Shown: piece after piece, positions 24,420-38,313 of the stretch | How the letters are laid out: each line of letters opens with the position of its first letter | Numbering within the stretch: position 1 is the first letter of the stretch | Origin: Proteromonas lacertae | Taxonomy: Eukaryota; Sar; Bigyra; Opalinata; Proteromonadidae | DNA: 64,000 bases | Direction: 5' to 3' | Assembly: GCA_002245135.1 (NCBI GenBank) | Contig: NGBS01001172.1 | Span: forward strand, 100,632-164,631 | Position numbers and translations under genes: made by a program | Notes under the pieces: model-generated | Database searches by the model: none | What the model was told of the DNA's origin: nothing | Seen by the model: the letters and a program-made list of their open reading frames with translations, nothing else

Positions 24420-25501
24420 ATGAATAAGAGCAATCCGCTTTGTGAGGTTTATGGTATAAATCAATTCGATGTATTTAATTAGTTGGGAATTTACCACATG
24501 AAAACCCTGAGAATGGTTTGATTGAGTTATTGAGTCAAGCAGGTAAAGTTATAAAATTTAAGTATGATCTATTGGAATATTTAATGTTAGTATGAAGAAA
24601 AATCCAGATGGAACACCATCAGGCTTTGGTTTTTGTGAATATGATAGTCCAGAAACAGCCCAAAATGCTGTAAAGATATTGCAAGGTGTTAAATACAATC
24701 AAAGAACATTAAAAATAGGTTATTCAGACAAAACAAAGTCTTCTCGAGGAGATAGTACAATTCCTTTAGAGAGTAAATCTCTTAAAGATCTTTTAAAAGA
24801 ATTAGTCGATTCAATACCCAATAGAGAATTAACAAACATAATTCGTAAGTGGGAAGACATTAGAGATCATAATGCACTGTATTATGACTATATGAAAGAT
24901 TTTCCTCAATTAAAAAGAGCCTTACAACAGTTTGAACAAAGTTTCAGAAATATAAGTTCAGGACCACAGAAAAGGAAAAGAGAAGATAGAAATTCTTCAT
25001 CATCTCAACAACAAGATAGATATTATCCAGACTCATCATCATATTCACAACCTTCTAAACGATATAATAATAATAATAATAATGGTCCAGAATATTCATA
25101 TCCACCACCACCGCAACAACAACAACCATATCCATATAATAATGACCCTTGTATATGTTATATATATATATTAATTATTATTAGATGCATCAGTTGTACC
25201 TCCACCCTATTACTATGATAGATCTGACTCTATAAATGTTGATCAATCGTCAATTCCTCCTCCTTCATATAATGATCCTTATTCTGTTCCACCAATGCAA
25301 CCACCACCTTCATCTATAACAGCAACATCAACTCAACCACCTCCTCCAATGCCTAGTAATTATGATCCAAGAAATCCACCTTATTATCCTACAAATAGTC
25401 AAGATAATAGTGTTTCTGATCAAAGCACGTATTATCCACCTGTTCCTCCACCAAATCCGCCTGATAGCAGTTATAAAATACCATCTGATCCAAGATTATA
25501 A
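24420..25501 (+). CDS. CSTF2: cleavage stimulation factor 64-kDa subunit-like RNA-binding protein
   Basis: Four exons with introns of 29, 29 and 34 nt give 329 aa. The N-terminal RRM has RNP2 VYVGNLPHENPE and RNP1 SGFGFCEYDSPETA, preceded by an unusually short loop. A hinge-like helical segment follows (LKELVDSIPNRELTNIIRKW, then DFPQLKRAL), as in CstF-64 and Rna15, where it contacts CstF-77. The rest is P/Q/Y-rich and disordered. I do not recognise the C-terminal Pcf11-binding domain. Expected role: binding of U/GU-rich elements in 3'-end processing. Confidence 0.78.
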
Positions 25502-25668
25502 TCATTTTTAATGAATTTCTTGAATTTACTGTTAAATTTTGAAATTAGTTTGAAACTATTCTTTTTCTAGTTTAAATATCTTTATTATGTTTACATTGTT
25601 TAATGATTATGATATTTTTGTATTTAGTTGTTATATGGAATGATTAATATAAGTAAATATAATATGGA

Positions 25669-26571
25669 ATGTTTATAAACATTTTTGACATAAAAATTCA
25701 TTATGTAAATTACTGTAAACAAGCTTATTTGAAATTATTTTCATTTTCAACATATACTTCTCGCATGCTGAAAATGTTGAGATTTGGTCGTGTCAAAGTT
25801 TATATCACACAACATAGTGGAGATCCCGGTAGAAGCTGCACTGTAATTAAGGAAGGATTGTCAAATTCTTGTGCAAACTTTGTTGAAGAAGAAAAAATAT
25901 TAAAGATGTTGGAGCCTGATGGTAAAACTCCAAGATGTTACAGCTTAAAAGACAATAACAACAAATTCACACTAGAGATGGAATATTTACTTGGGGATGA
26001 CCTACTACAGTCGAATTTAGATGATATAGAAAGACTATGTGGAAGAAGAAGATTAATACGTTATTTAGTAGATAATCTTCATTATCTACACCAGCATCAC
26101 ATTATACACATGGATTATACCCCTGATAACCTTATGTGGACTAATAAAAGCTGTGAAAAGCTGAATATCATCGATTTTGGCATTAGTTACGAATTTCAAG
26201 AAGATGATGGTAGTTACATGACTAAATACAACCACAGTTTTGGTAAATATGAATTCTATGCTCCAGAGTTTCTATCAGAAAATAGCTTCGATGGTAGAAG
26301 ATATGATATATTCTGTTTAGGTTTAATGATATTTTATTACCTTACAGGAGAAGAATTTTTCTATAATATCAATGGAAACAATTATAAAGATAAGTTACAA
26401 GACCTTCAATACTATAATGTGAAAGATTATATACATCATTTACACCCTTATGTCCAATTATCCGAAGATGAGATTGATTTCCTGTCTAAATGTTTAGATC
26501 CAGATAATAGTAATAGGCCATTAACCAATCATTTGATAGAACATATCTTTTACACATCATTACCAAATTAA
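25669..26571 (+). CDS. divergent protein kinase-like protein, intronless
   Basis: A single 300-aa ORF with no introns. Kinase landmarks are VIKEG (ATP lysine), HMDYTPDNLMW replacing HRDLKPEN (catalytic Asp and Asn kept), NIIDFGISYEF (DFG kept), FYAPEF (APE) and DIFCLGLMIFYYLTGEE (subdomain IX). No glycine-rich loop is obvious, so ATP binding may be unusual. The C-terminal lobe is complete. An internal start at MLKMLRFGRVK is also possible, because the first 30 residues look non-conserved. It is one of the few intronless genes here and has somewhat less AT-biased codons, which might reflect retroposition or transfer. Confidence 0.75.
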   Translation: MFINIFDIKIHYVNYCKQAYLKLFSFSTYTSRMLKMLRFGRVKVYITQHSGDPGRSCTVIKEGLSNSCANFVEEEKILKMLEPDGKTPRCYSLKDNNNKFTLEMEYLLGDDLLQSNLDDIERLCGRRRLIRYLVDNLHYLHQHHIIHMDYTPDNLMWTNKSCEKLNIIDFGISYEFQEDDGSYMTKYNHSFGKYEFYAPEFLSENSFDGRRYDIFCLGLMIFYYLTGEEFFYNINGNNYKDKLQDLQYYNVKDYIHHLHPYVQLSEDEIDFLSKCLDPDNSNRPLTNHLIEHIFYTSLPN

Positions 26572-26745
26572 TCATTCGAAGTGATTAGTGTGTAACATAC
26601 TTGTGAAAATATATTTATTAAGATTAAGATTTATTTTTATTAACATTTTTTGTATATTGTTATATAAAAATCCAATAAAAAGCATAATTAAAAATAATTT
26701 GTTTATTTGATAAATCATTAATAACTATTTAAAAAATAAACAAAT

Positions 26746-28645
26746 CTAATCAACTTTAATTGATTGATAAATCTTTCTAGTGAACCAGAAGCATGAATAG
26801 AATCCAACTGAACCTGTAATAAGGAACACTATAAAACTTAAAATAAACATATTTCCAAAATAAACACCTAAAGTTGTTAATTTGTTAATTGCTAATTTAG
26901 ATGCATAAAAGAATGAATATCCAAAAATATAAAATGAAATAGATCCACCTGTTAATACAGATCTCCACCACCAATGCCAATCTTCACCAATTAATTGGAA
27001 GTAACATAAAACAATAGAAACTTCAGCTGATGAAATAACAGTCAAAGTATATATCACAAATAATAAACCAAACACATAAAATACTTGATGTAGCCATATT
27101 GAACTCATAACAAAGTATAATTCTAAGAATAATCCACCGAATGGTAATAATCCAGCTAACAATACGGATGGGATAGTTGTCATATACCAAGGTTGATCAA
27201 TAATCTGACGAGGAATTTGGTTGGTTTTAACTGCAACTTCATATGGAGCTTGTCTAAAACCAAAAAATGCACCAATTAAAACTAATGGTGCAGAAACACC
27301 AATCCATAATAAGATTAATGAGATTAAACTTAAGAATGGAATAGCTCTTGTTGATCCTAAATACCAGAAGAAGAAGTTGATGAAAAATGTAATTGTAAAC
27401 ACAATACCTGGTACAAACATAGCAACCCAAACTGTTAATGTCTTCCAATTAGTACCTCTGAAGAATTTATATAATCGAGCAGCAAAATAACCAGCTAAAC
27501 TTGATAAAAATACGAATAAAAACAAAGCAGCTGTTAATAATGATCCTCTTACAGCTGGTGTTACAAATCCTAAACAGAAGAAGAATAATACAATAAATGC
27601 CATCCAGAAGAGTTGAACTCCTGATCCCATCATTATAGCAAATAACATTGGATGATTAACTGGGGGTCTGAAAACATCACCGTGCACCAACTTCCAACCA
27701 CTTTCTTCTTCAATTTCTTCTTTAGATTCTTCGATTTGAATGTAATTATTGTATCTTGCTATATCTTGATAGACTGTTCTAATCATAATTAAAGCAACTA
27801 CTACAGTTAAGAAAACAGCGATTAAAATAGAATTACCTAATGTAAACCAATGAATTTCAGCGCCTGGTACATTTCTTAAGTATAAATCCCATCTGGAAGC
27901 CCATTCTATTGTTGCATCTTCACTCCATTCAACACTGTAACTGAATGGTATATTCATTGGAGTTTGTTGTAAAGGAATTGATAATCTACTTTCTCCACCT
28001 GTTATTTTAGTATCTGCATTACATGTGTTTGCACCGTGTTGAATTGAAGATGGTAATATCTCAAAGCCAACTACTCTATAAGTATTAGTTTCAGTTTTGT
28101 GGTATTTAATGACGAATGATAAATGGTTGTTTAAATAGTAATTTTCATCGACAATTGTACCTAATACATAACCTCTTTCGTAGTAATAATCCTTAGCTTT
28201 TGTGGTTGGTTCTCTGAAGTAGATTTTTTCACCTGCTGGTAATTCATCGACTAATAAATTACCTCTGTATTCTTCCTTGATTAATTTTCTAAATCTGTTA
28301 AGGCCTTTTGGGGTGACTTCTCTACTACAGACTATAGCACAGTTGATGTTTTCCAACATGTGTAATTGATATACGGAAGTTTCAATACGATCACCACTTA
28401 AGATTGAACCTAAACTACCAGATATTTCGTATTTAGTCTCTGGACGACATACTGGAACTGAATAGTAAGGTAATGGAATTTGAGTCTTACTGGATGTTAA
28501 TTTATTAACAAATACTTCAACCTATTGAGCTAAATCATAAATATTATACTTTATCGCCTTGTGCATAATCAACTGGTTGAACACCAGGTAATTTAAAGCA
28601 CACAGCTACTGAAATCCAACAGACAAGCAATATAGTAAATCTCAT
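26746..28645 (-). CDS. TM9SF: transmembrane 9 superfamily (EMP70) protein
   Basis: Two exons joined across a 28-nt intron near 28,520 give 623 aa, a normal family length. A signal peptide (MRFTILLVCWISVAVCF) leads into the lumenal domain GVQPVDYAQGDKVEVFVNKL, which is the family hallmark. Nine hydrophobic segments follow, and the protein ends KIYQSIKVD, the C-terminal KxD Golgi-retention signal of TM9SF proteins. These proteins sit in Golgi and endosomal membranes and act in sorting of membrane proteins, adhesion and phagocytosis. Confidence 0.95.
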
Positions 28646-28989
28646 CCTTCTTCTGACTATAAATATTATAATATATTTTTATAACGTAAATTTAGGTGGG
28701 AAAAAAAGAGTTAGGAGAAAGACTATTATATGGAACTAATTAACAAAAAATCAGAGATTAAAATAAAATAGAGTAATAGAATAAATAGAACGTATATGAT
28801 ACTTTTATTTTGAAAATAATGAAAATTTGCTCCACAGATTTACTTTTGTGGTGGTGAAGTGAAGTCAAACGAGTTTGATTTCTTAATCCTTTTTTTCTTC
28901 TTCTGTAAGTGTTATGACACCTTTATTGTTGCATTATTTTAGACATAATTAAATAAACATTAGATATAATAAAAATATATTTCTCTATT

Positions 28990-30146
28990 CTAACTGGAGA
29001 CTGTTTCTTTTGGATTTTCAGTATTTTCTGGTTTGTCATTTGCAGAATCTTCACCTTCTGCTGGTTTTACTCCATTTGTTAAGTCTTCTTTCAGTTTTTT
29101 TCTTTCCTCCTATTAATAAAGTAAAATGAAAATCACAAAAAAAGCATACTTGTAGTGTAGAACAAAGACGTTTCAATGTTTCAATCTGTTTAGTCAACTG
29201 TACAATCTGATTAGCTTGATCTCTTTTATTCAACTCATTCTCAATCAATAATTTATCAGATTTCACCGATTTCTCCTTCAAATTATTATTCTCAATAGTC
29301 AACTGCTTTATTTGTTTTTGATACTCTGTCAATGCATCCTTATTCTTAGTAATTAACTCAGTAATTTCACCATATTTATCACTATAAGTTTTCAATTGTT
29401 CTTTTAAGATTTCTTCTCGTTTTTGTGATTGTTCTAGTTGTTCCTGCATTAATTTCGCTTTATCTATTAATTGATTGGATATATTAATATGTTGCTCTAA
29501 TTTTGTATTCGCCATTTCTTTTTCTAATTCCAATTTCTTAATTGTTGTTAATTGTTGTTGTTCTTTCAATTCTTGACCTTTTACTACAGTTTCTATCTTC
29601 TTCTGTGTTTCTTCGTTGTTTTTGATACATTGTAAACGCTTCTCTTCTTCATCTTTTATCTTTGATGCTAACTCTTGGAAAGAAGTTTCGAATTTTTGTT
29701 GAATTTCTGTTCTACGTTGAGTTTCTAAGGATATGTCTTTCTTATATTTTTCTTCTGATGCTTTATAACGTTCTTGAAGAGTCTTACAAAGACTCTCAAG
29801 CTTGTTATTCAAAGATTTGGATTGATCTAATTGTGAAGCAACTATAGAATAATTTATATAAATATTGAATAATGATACGTCCATCTATTCTTTCAGCAAG
29901 TGTAACATTTGTTTGAACAATCTTTATATTATCTTGTCTAGATTTAATTAATTCTAATCCCTAAGCATAATATGATATATCGTTGTTATACAATCTGTTT
30001 AATCAATCCTTCCAAAAGCTTACATCTTTCACAATCAGATCCAGATTTAGGCTTAGGACATTTCTTATTCGTAAGTTCAATTATTTGTTGTTCATTCTGA
30101 AAGTTTAATTCTATAGAATGATAAAATATGTGGTATTACCTGACAT
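28990..30146 (-). CDS. taxilin-family coiled-coil protein
   Basis: Five exons with introns of 29, 31, 37 and 40 nt join to 339 aa. The central coiled coil begins with KLESLCKTLQERYK and ends with LKRLCSTLQEERKKLKE, the paired leucine-rich LC..LQ signatures that flank the taxilin domain. An N-terminal segment has a small cysteine cluster (KKCPKP, SDCERCK). The tail is acidic. Taxilins bind syntaxins and act in vesicle traffic; some locate to centrosomes or cilia. The family call rests on these flanking motifs. Confidence 0.85.
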
Positions 30147-30291
30147 AGAGTAAAATGAAAAATTTAAATTTGAATTTGAAATGCAAAATTGAATTGAATG
30201 AAATGTAGAAAAAGTCAAATTTATAATAATTTATAGTGTATTTCTGATAGAAGTAAACACAAATCCTAAAAAATCAGCAAAATGTATTGGA

Positions 30292-32682
30292 TTATTTATA
30301 ATTAAATACCTGGTAAGTATAGAATATATTATCACGTGCTCCGAAACATACGCATGAATTATAACATACTGGTGATGAAAATACATTAGCATTCGTAGAA
30401 ATATCCTGTTTTATCTCTAATCTTTTGTTTTTCTCTTTATAACAAACCATACAACTATTTCTATTAGCTGTTGTAAAGACTATGTAATAGGATGTTTCAC
30501 TAGTTTTTACTATAAAAGGAATGCAACTAACTACAAATATATAGTGAAATATATATACTCTTTGCACCATCACATATCAAACTACTTTCAACAATCGTAT
30601 CTCTGTACCAACACACTGTATGTAACCTTCCAGCTGTTGTAGTTATTAGTAAATTATTACAGTTTATTGGATCTATAACAGGACTACTATAAATCTATTC
30701 ATATATATACATTATGATATACATCTTCATTTAAATTAATATTCCTTATCTTTACTCCATTTATATTCAAGATATATACAGTTCCAGTAACAACAGGAAT
30801 ACACAAAAATCGAAATGTTGAATTATATACTGGAGTAGCAAAAATAGCTCCTAATAAATTACATAACCATCTCTGTTGTAGAATATTTTGTTTAGTTTTA
30901 TTTATTATAAACAGATATACATTTCCTATTATTGTACAAGCACACAAATAAATATTATCAATAATAATTGGTTGTGAAAAAATGTCATGTTTCACTGGCT
31001 TTCTTTCTACAATCTTTAAGGTTTTACTAGATATCACTACAATTTCATGAGCGTAAGTTCCATAGAATAAATAATTATTTGTAACTGCAGGTGGTGATCT
31101 TAGCATATATGTATCAACATTTTCCAGATTATTTAAATTAATTCTTGCTTCAATATATCCTGTTGCAGCATTTACAACGTTGATAAATCCACTATAACTA
31201 CCAGCAAATAAATATTTATTGTTTTTTGTGATTGCTAAAGATGATTCTATTCTTTCATTAAAGTTTTGTTTAGTTATGATTCTTTTACATGTAAAACATT
31301 GAATAACTAAAATGCCAGAATGACTAGCAATAGCAACATTTATATTATTTGCACAAGAATTGCATGCATTCTTTACACTGTATATTACAGGTGAACAATC
31401 TACACATTTATCCATAACAATACTATCAACATGTGTAGGTTTCTGATAATTAAAATACTTATTGGTAATTTCTATCATACCACCTTTTGTTATACTAAAT
31501 GCATCTTTATCTTCTGAATCTTTATTCATTTGATTACTTCGCCGTTTTCCTAATTCATTTTGTTTCTTTTCTCGCTTTCTAGATAATTGTGTTCCTAGAC
31601 GTCTTTTTATGCTTTCATCATTTTTTAGTGCTATTATTCGTTCATGTTCTGCTCTTCTATTATTTTCTATTTCTTTACTCTTTTCTTCATATTCTTTCAT
31701 CATTCTTTCTGTTGATTCTTCTTTTGAAAATACCTTCACTGTATTTTCATTACCACTCACATTTGATTCTTCTATTTTTTCTATTTTTACTTCATTCACA
31801 CTTTCTTTTTCCTTTACATTTATATTATTATCATTATTTTCTTCTAAAATTTCACTAGTTTTTTCTCTTTTTACTTTTTTTAGTATTTCTTCTTCACTTT
31901 CTTCCCTTTTTCTTTTAACAGCTGTATCATCATTTTTATTAAGTTTATCATATATATACTCACTTAATCCCTTTGGAGTTTTTTTAGTTTTATATTCATT
32001 ACTACCTATATCTACATCAAAATATGTTTTAATCATATATAATAACTCATAAAATAGAAATGAATCACCACCTAATTCATTAAAATCAGAATCTTCATAT
32101 ATATCTTCAGTTTTACACAAATTCATAAACATTTTTATCATATTTCCATATATAGAATCATAAGATGTCTTGTCTATTAATTCTTTTTCCATTCTAAACT
32201 TAATTTCTTTTGAATACATCTGATCTAACAGTTTATATTTAATTTTTCCATTCTTTCTTGGTATATTTTCAACAACATAAATATTGTTGACTGTTGGTAA
32301 TTCTATATAATTCTTTTGTATATTATTCCTTATAAAATTGTACACTATTTCAGGAGTAACAGGTTCTTTAGATTTTGGTAATGGAACAACACAAGATATT
32401 ATTCTACCAGTATATTGAGATATAAATGTGATATTATCTACTAAATATGACAATTTCTTTAAGCAATTATCAATTATGTAAGTTCTTATAAACTTTCCAT
32501 TTTTCTTTTTTTCTTGATATTTACTTGTTCTACCTAAATAAAAGTACAATTTCTTTTGATTTACCACTTTTGAAAATACTATATCACCTACTAAATAATA
32601 ATTATCAACAGTTAAATGTTCTTTATTCAATCTATTGCTATTATAACTAACACAGGCTAAGTCACTTTTAATTCCACTATCA

Positions 32683-32715
<33 letters not shown>

Positions 32716-33952
32716 TCCACATTCAATGACATTCTTGTATGGTAGTTTTATTTCATCAATTTGAACTATCTTTATGATAATCTCTTCATCTAATGGCATT
32801 CCGATTGGTACTAATCCATCTTTTATCCCTTTCACATCATCACAATCATAATATAAAAAATCACCAGATGTCTCAGTAGCTATAATATAATAATAATAAT
32901 AATTAAATCTATCAATACATCCATACAAATTCAATAATTTACAGGTTGGAATAACATCTTTAAATTGAATAGCTGTATCATATGACAATTCTTCTCCACT
33001 GGAAATGACTAATAACAAAGACATTATACAGTAAGCTGAATTATGAGAAACAGTATATTTCAATATATTCTAATAAAGATCAATAATAACATTATACATC
33101 AAGTAATGAAGGAAATACAGTTATTCTAGTAATATAATGATGTTTTATTGTGTCAATAAAATGTTTAGCATCAAATATATTATTCTTTTCATGATATATG
33201 ATTATTTCTACGCCTTGACACAATGGTCCTAGTATTTCCCAATAACTATCAACAAAGGATAAAGAACAGCGATGTAAACATTTATCACTTTCTGTAAATG
33301 GATATTTTTTCCACATCCACTTAAATCTATGCATCATTCCCTTTATATTACAATAAACAACTGCTAAATCACTTGTAGTACCAGATGAAAATTGAATATA
33401 GTCATACGTATTAGCTGCTAATGGAGTATGTAGAGGAGCTTCTCTTTTTTCAAGTGATGAAAATACTTCTTTTACTTTTTCATGCATTATTGTAAAATCA
33501 CTAAAAGTTACTGTATATCTACTGGTTAATTTTTCGTCACATATAATTAGAGGTATTTCATACATATCAAGCAGTGTATTTATCTTTGCATTACAGTGGT
33601 CTATATACTATTATAGATTCATTAAAATGTACCTTTACTCATCATGCAAAATTTAATATTTAACTTTAAACATGCGAATAGAAGAGTTACAGCTTGATAT
33701 GATCTCTAAAATATATACTCATTCTTATAATACCGACGAAACAATTATTACGATATCATATGGGTGAAGTTCTGCTAAGCTTAGTAAACAGCTGGAATAA
33801 ACATTGATTAATTTTTGTAAATAGCTAAAACTGTAAGTTTTATTATCTAAATTATTGAAACATTACATTATACTGTCTAAAAGTGCAATTTTTTTCGATT
33901 TTAATGTAGCATGATAGTCAAAGATGTTAAATAAGTCTTCTCCATCCCCCAT
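30292..33952 (-). CDS. AASDH: AASDH-like acyl-adenylating enzyme with carrier and beta-propeller domains
   Basis: About nine exons give some 1,140 aa. The N-terminal adenylation domain has YIQFSSGTTS (phosphate loop), RCSLSFVDSYWEI and, after removing a 39-nt intron at about 32,880, NLYGSTETSGD. A carrier domain follows, with the phosphopantetheine serine in FNELGGDSFLFYELL, then a long Lys/Glu-rich linker, then PQQ/WD-like blades such as YLFAGSYSGFINVVN. This order (AMP-binding, carrier, propeller) is that of AASDH (U26), a beta-alanine-activating enzyme in animals. The phosphate loop lacks the usual PKG. The C-terminus is uncertain: a stop occurs at 30292, but a 42-nt intron could extend it to about 30,237. 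Confidence 0.85.
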
Positions 33953-34113
33953 TTCTGAAATACAAAAGAAAAGTGTATTTATTGTATTATCATTTCGCCA
34001 TAACAATACGATTAATATGAATTATTTTTATTCAAACAATATCATAACAAAACAAAAATTACTCCCAACACAAAAATAATAATAACTAATCATCCATTTA
34101 TGTTGTATCTCGC

Positions 34114-34741
<628 letters not shown>

Positions 34742-34889
34742 TTTAGTACTTATAAAGTAAGAATTAAATGGATGATAATGCTGTTTTAATTTATATAGAA
34801 AATTCCTATATAAATTGGGAAATGCATTAATCCCTATATAAAAAAGCTTGACCAAAACTGTTTCAAACTTCTTTAAAGTCTTTTTTTTA

Positions 34890-37800
34890 ATGAATAAAAA
34901 GCTCCATTTGAATGGAAAGTTGAAAAGAAAGGGTACTAAGAAGAGTACCATTCCAAAGCCACGATTACCAGGCCCTCCAGGCCAAGTTCCTCAAAATATA
35001 TCTTCTCCTGATGGTAATCCAGATGTGTTAGATGATGTAAATGGAGGTGGAGAAAATTTTGAACCACCTATTTCACCTATAGTAGGGTCATTAAGTGACA
35101 ATGAGGAGACTGAAGGTAATGAAGAAAATACTGAAGAAGATGAACAACCTAAAACACCACCAATACCAGAAGATAATTTAAATAACAATTCTCCTCCAAA
35201 AGAAACAAATGAGCCTACCGCTGCACCAATTGAATCACCAAATAAACCAATAACGCCACCAATTCCAGATGAAGAAAATAATAATACTAATCCAATAGAA
35301 ATTCCTCCAGAAGAGAGTATTGACAATAATGACAATATAACCTCACCAATAGAACCACCTACTGAAGAAAATGAATTAGAAAAACCTGGAGAAAATGTAG
35401 ATAATATAAATAATGAACAAGAAGATAATAATAATAATAATTTAAATGAAATCTTACCTCCAGTTGATCCAATAGTAGTAAGTGAACCATTACAACCTCA
35501 ACAACAACAAGAAGAACAACAGGAAGGAGTAGAAAATACAACTCCACCTGTAGAACCACTATCATCAGTTCAACCAGCAGTAAATGATTTTATACAGCCA
35601 AATACACCTCCATTAGAATCATCACCACCACCAAAACAACAACAGCAGCAGAATGATGATAGTATAATAGAAAAACCAGTAGATTTCCTACCAGAATCAG
35701 AATATGGAGAAGGTGATAACTATACAGAACCATCCGCACAGTTATTGTTTGATAATCATGATGATAATGATATATACAATGATAATCCACCTCCATTGCA
35801 ACAACCATTATTTGTAGAAGATCCTCCAGTAGATGAAGAGGAAGAACAACAACAGAGTAATGAAGAGAATAATTTCAATATAATACCTCCATTACCATTA
35901 GATGATAATTTCAATAACTTTAACAATAATTATGAAAATATTCCATCATCATCTTCACCATTACAACAACAATTACCATTGGAACAGTCTCCTATTCAAC
36001 AACAACAGCAGCAACAACAACAACAACTTCCTTTATTTGTTCCATCAATGGAAGAAGATAAACCACTTATCTATGAACCAACTACAATTGATCAACTAAT
36101 GCAACAACAACAACAACAACAACAATCTCCTATTTCTCCTACTCATAGTGTATTACCTCCTTATTATCCACCTAACTCTGTCAATCCAATCTATCCACAA
36201 CAACAACCATCACAATATCCACCAATAGTACAACCTAATAATAATAATAATAATAATAATTTATACTCTCAATATAGTACTCCTCCTAATGAAAGACCAT
36301 TACCTCCACCACTAGTCAGCCATACAACTACACAAACATCACCACGATTTGAAATACAGCAGCAGCAACAACAACAACAAAAGGCAATACAACGATCTGT
36401 ATTACCACTATTAGATCCAACGTCCTTAGAAGAAGTAGCTGCTTATTATGAGAAAGAATTATTCGCTTTATTTAACTTTTATACATCCTTACAAAGTGGT
36501 AAAAGAGCTAATCCGAATGAAATACAAACTGTGAATTTAGCTGAGTTTATTAAATGTTTGAAAGATTTTGATGTTTATAATCCAACTACAAAAATCAATA
36601 GAATCATAGTAGCTGATTTATTTAGACAATTTTACAATCCAAATATTAATATAAAAATCAATACATTAACCTATGAACAATTCTCATTGTGTTTCTGTAA
36701 ATGCATGGCATATGTAATATCAGATTATCCATTCACAATTCGATTTACTTCAGAACCAGAATTAGCATCAGTAATGGTATGGTTGTTAGAATTAGATAAT
36801 AGAATATGGTTTAAAAAGAGATGTAAGAATTTCGCTGTATTTAGTACAGGTGATGGTGATAATAATGGTCATATTAACAAATATTTATCACCTTCAACAA
36901 AAGTACAACCAACATCTGTTAATTGTAGTAGCAATGTTATTCAATATAGATTGAATGTATTAAAAGATAATTGTTCACAAGTTCAAAGTGAATGGATTGA
37001 TTTACCAACACTATTCCCATCATATACGAATGAAGTTGATTCTCATATTTCACCTATTAATAAACCACACCCACCAATATCACAACAACAACAACAACAA
37101 CAACAAAATGGTGGTTTAGGAAGATTCAAATCTCCCAGAACAATTGGTTATGAAAAGAGAATGAAAGTGGAGATGATGGTGAATGGAAATGATGAAAATG
37201 ATATGTTACAATATATTCAACAACAACAACAACAACAACAAATGCAGATACAACAACAACAACAGATGAATAAAAGACAATTTAAGCAATTGCAATACAG
37301 AATAGCACCTACATTGAATATAGCACAACAAGCTGTTAGTAGAATCCCTTATAAACCTCCTAACATGTATAGTGAACAACAATCTAACTTAAACAGAAAT
37401 ATTAATAGTAATAATAACAATGGTAGTTTAATCACTTGGAATGAAATTAATAACTTCTCATTAGATAATATGCAGAATGTATTGACAATGAATAATGAAG
37501 TAGATCAACAACAATCAATTGATCAAAGAAATCCAAAGAATAGAGTAATTCAAAAGTATATTAATCAGAATATAGCTACATCACCATACAATGCTATTAA
37601 ACCTCAACAAATGATGATGATGATGTCACCACCCTTTAAACCATCTCCAGTTCAACAACAATTGCCAGTATATCAACCGCCATCATTAGCTAAATTACAG
37701 CAACCAATTCCAGGTAATTCATTCTCAGAACCACCTTCAGAACTTCCATCTGGTAGATCTATACAACATAGTCCAGTAATTGTAGCAAAGAAACAAGCAA

Positions 37801-38030
37801 AGAAACCAGTATCAAGTGCTGATAAACCAAGTAAATTAGCTAAAGGAAAGAAGAAGAATAATTTTGGTTATAAACCTAAAGAAAAGCCTAATGGTTATAG
37901 AGATGTGTATAAAATGAAGAATAATAAACTAAACTCTGAGGATAATAATAATAAGGCTGTACCAAAACTACCTGTTGTAGATGTAGTAACTGAAGAAGAA
38001 CCACCAATTAAAGTGAAGAAAAGTAGAGAG

Positions 38031-38065
<35 letters not shown>

Positions 38066-38150
38066 ATATAGTATTGCAAGAGAAATGGCAAGAAGAGCAA
38101 TAGAAGTAGCAAGAGAACAGAAATTGAAAGAGAAAGGATTTCGTGGTTGA
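34890..38150 (+). CDS. large Q/N/P-rich protein with a central helical domain, unknown function
   Basis: The first ATG gives MNKKLHLNGKLKRKG. About 530 residues are low-complexity Gln, Asn, Pro and Glu, then a folded segment of about 140 residues begins LLDPTSLEEVAAYYEKELFA and includes VNLAEFIKCLKDFDVYN and TYEQFSLCFCKCMAYVI, which look like an EF-hand-like helical pair without clear calcium loops. More Q-rich sequence follows, and the end is basic and helical (AREMARRAIEVAREQKLKEK). A 42-nt AT-repeat intron (38030-38071) is likely; because its length is divisible by three and it has no stop, the unspliced message also stays open. I recognise no family. Confidence 0.8.
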
Positions 38151-38313
38151 TTTAATTTATTGTTATTAGTTAATATAAATTCCTTTATATTTATTGTTCA
38201 AATAATCATTTCTATTGTGAATTAATTAATATTTGTTGTTTGTTATATGAAGTTTTTTAAAAATAAACAAAAAATTCATAATAACATGAATATTATCTAT
38301 TATTTTATTATTT

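Noticed and set aside
31589-32052. Long plus-strand frames rich in Phe, Leu and Ser opposite the AASDH-like gene
   Set aside because: They are antisense shadows of the Lys/Glu-rich linker of the minus-strand gene, where AAG/GAA codons read as CTT/TTC.
34991-35808. Minus-strand frames opposite the Q/N/P-rich gene
   Set aside because: Low-complexity complement of CAA, CCA and AAT codons, with no domain signature and no start context.
35990-37270. Clustered CAA repeats as a possible CRISPR array or satellite
   Set aside because: The repeats are imperfect codon runs inside one long reading frame, without unique spacers; the organism is eukaryotic.
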